A stretch of DNA of 5,327 bases, taken from contig JADZFP010000430.1 in the NCBI GenBank assembly GCA_020849825.1, positions 1-5,327 of the forward strand, given 5' to 3'. Numbering within the stretch: position 1 is the stretch's first letter; each line of letters opens with the position of its first letter. The position numbers and the translations under genes are program-made. The notes below the pieces were generated by a model. That model was not told the DNA's origin, did no database searches, and saw nothing but the letters and a program-made list of their open reading frames with translations. This document shows, piece by piece, positions 4,692 to 5,327 of this stretch. This DNA comes from Saprospiraceae bacterium (GTDB taxonomy: Bacteria > Bacteroidota > Bacteroidia > Chitinophagales > Saprospiraceae).

Positions 4692-5327
4692 ATGTCGAAC
4701 AAATTTGTAATGCTCGCTACACTGCTCACTGCGCTCTTTATGTGGGCGGGATGCAAAGACGACAACCCGTCGGAACCCCTGCCCGATTTTAAAAGCAGTT
4801 TGCAGGAGTACGTTGTCCACAGCACTGCTTTGGTTGACAATGCTTTTAACGACCCGGTCGACAGGAAAGTCATGGTGTACACGCCTCCGGGCTACGACCC
4901 CAACGGAGCAAAACGGTATCCGGTAGTTTATTTGCTGCATGGCCTGCCCCTTTCCGACAGCACTTTTATCTCGCCGGAAGCCTGGGCAGGAATGGATGAA
5001 ATAGCCGATTTTCGTCCGGAAGGGTTCACCGCGTGGATCGATACCCTGATTGCACAGGAGATCATAATGCCGATGATTCTCGTGATGCCCGAAACCAAAA
5101 CCAAATACGGGTTCTGCTTTTACACCAATTCGGTTTTACAGGGAAATTATGAAGACTACATCACGACGGATCTTGTCGGGTACATCGACTCCCACTTTAA
5201 AACGATTTCCACGCGTGATGGCCGGGCCGTCATCGGCCACTCGCAAGGGGGCTACGGCGCCATGCGTATGGGGCTGTTGCACGCCGATGTGTTCAGCGTC
5301 GGTGCATCACACAGTGGTCTGCTCTAC
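4692..5327 (+). CDS. Lipoprotein esterase, esterase-D / alpha-beta hydrolase family (3' partial)
   Basis: The frame opens at ATG 4692 and stays open to the window end: 212 residues, 3' end missing. The N-terminus is a lipoprotein signal: MSNKF, a hydrophobic stretch (6-18), then A-G-C with Cys21 as the lipidation site; Trp18 at -3 is atypical. The mature start C-K-D-D-N matches the K-(D/E)2 surface-export signal known for Bacteroidota lipoproteins, so an outer-leaflet location is likely. The catalytic domain follows: VYTPPGYDP (62-70), YPVVYLLHG (76-84, with the His-Gly pair expected near the oxyanion hole), ILVMPE (129-134), and the nucleophile elbow GHSQGGYGA (182-190) with Ser184 as nucleophile. 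The Asp and His of the triad should lie beyond the edge. This family includes feruloyl and acetylxylan esterases, siderophore esterases and S-formylglutathione hydrolases; the substrate is not predictable here. Residues Met7 and Met17 are unlikely starts because they would shorten the signal. Confidence 0.9.
   Translation, partial: MSNKFVMLATLLTALFMWAGCKDDNPSEPLPDFKSSLQEYVVHSTALVDNAFNDPVDRKVMVYTPPGYDPNGAKRYPVVYLLHGLPLSDSTFISPEAWAGMDEIADFRPEGFTAWIDTLIAQEIIMPMILVMPETKTKYGFCFYTNSVLQGNYEDYITTDLVGYIDSHFKTISTRDGRAVIGHSQGGYGAMRMGLLHADVFSVGASHSGLLY

Noticed and set aside
4670..4940. Minus-strand open frames of 70 and 85 residues opposite the esterase start
   Set aside because: They lie antisense to a clear lipoprotein signal and hydrolase domain and show no conserved features.

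Overview
The window looks like a chromosomal piece of a Bacteroidota bacterium. The pointers are: two matches to the Bacteroidota -7 promoter element TAnnTTTG (upstream of recA and of xisH); no clear Shine-Dalgarno sites before most starts; an RpoN with a strongly acidic N-terminal linker; a secreted protein of a type I associate with this phylum (predicted outer domain plus Trp/Arg/His-rich tail); and a lipoprotein whose mature N-terminus reads C-K-D-D, like the Bacteroidota surface-export signal. The high G+C of the core genes argues against low-GC flavobacteria, but the family cannot be fixed from this window.

Layout, all on the + strand: (1) 2-1360, rpoN (sigma-54), 5' end cut off by the window edge. 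(2) 1361-2345, an A+T-richer island holding two overlapping genes, xisH (1479-1892) and xisI (1880-2236), flanked by AT-rich inverted repeats. (3) 2346-3425, complete recA with its own promoter and a strong intrinsic terminator (3466-3502). (4) 3619-4524, a secreted 301-residue protein of unknown function with a DxNxDGxID loop and a very basic, repetitive tail, followed by a long GC-rich hairpin (4544-4583). (5) 4692-5327, a lipoprotein serine esterase of the esterase-D (alpha/beta hydrolase) family, cut off at its 3' end, with a perfect 18-bp palindrome in its leader. No gene-free stretch exceeds 300 bases; the longest are 3426-3618 and 4525-4691.

The accessory element is the xisH-xisI pair. 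These families are known as controlling factors for excision of the fdxN element in heterocyst-forming cyanobacteria. Here there is no nif/fdx gene and no recombinase in view, so the pair must do something else or act on a distant target. XisH keeps a plausible PD-(D/E)XK nuclease signature (D38, E57-x-K59, and a following Q76-x3-Y80). The base composition of the pair departs sharply from rpoN and recA, which suggests horizontal acquisition between two housekeeping genes. rpoN, recA, the secreted protein and the esterase look like independent transcription units: terminator-like hairpins follow recA and the secreted-protein gene, and recA has its own promoter.
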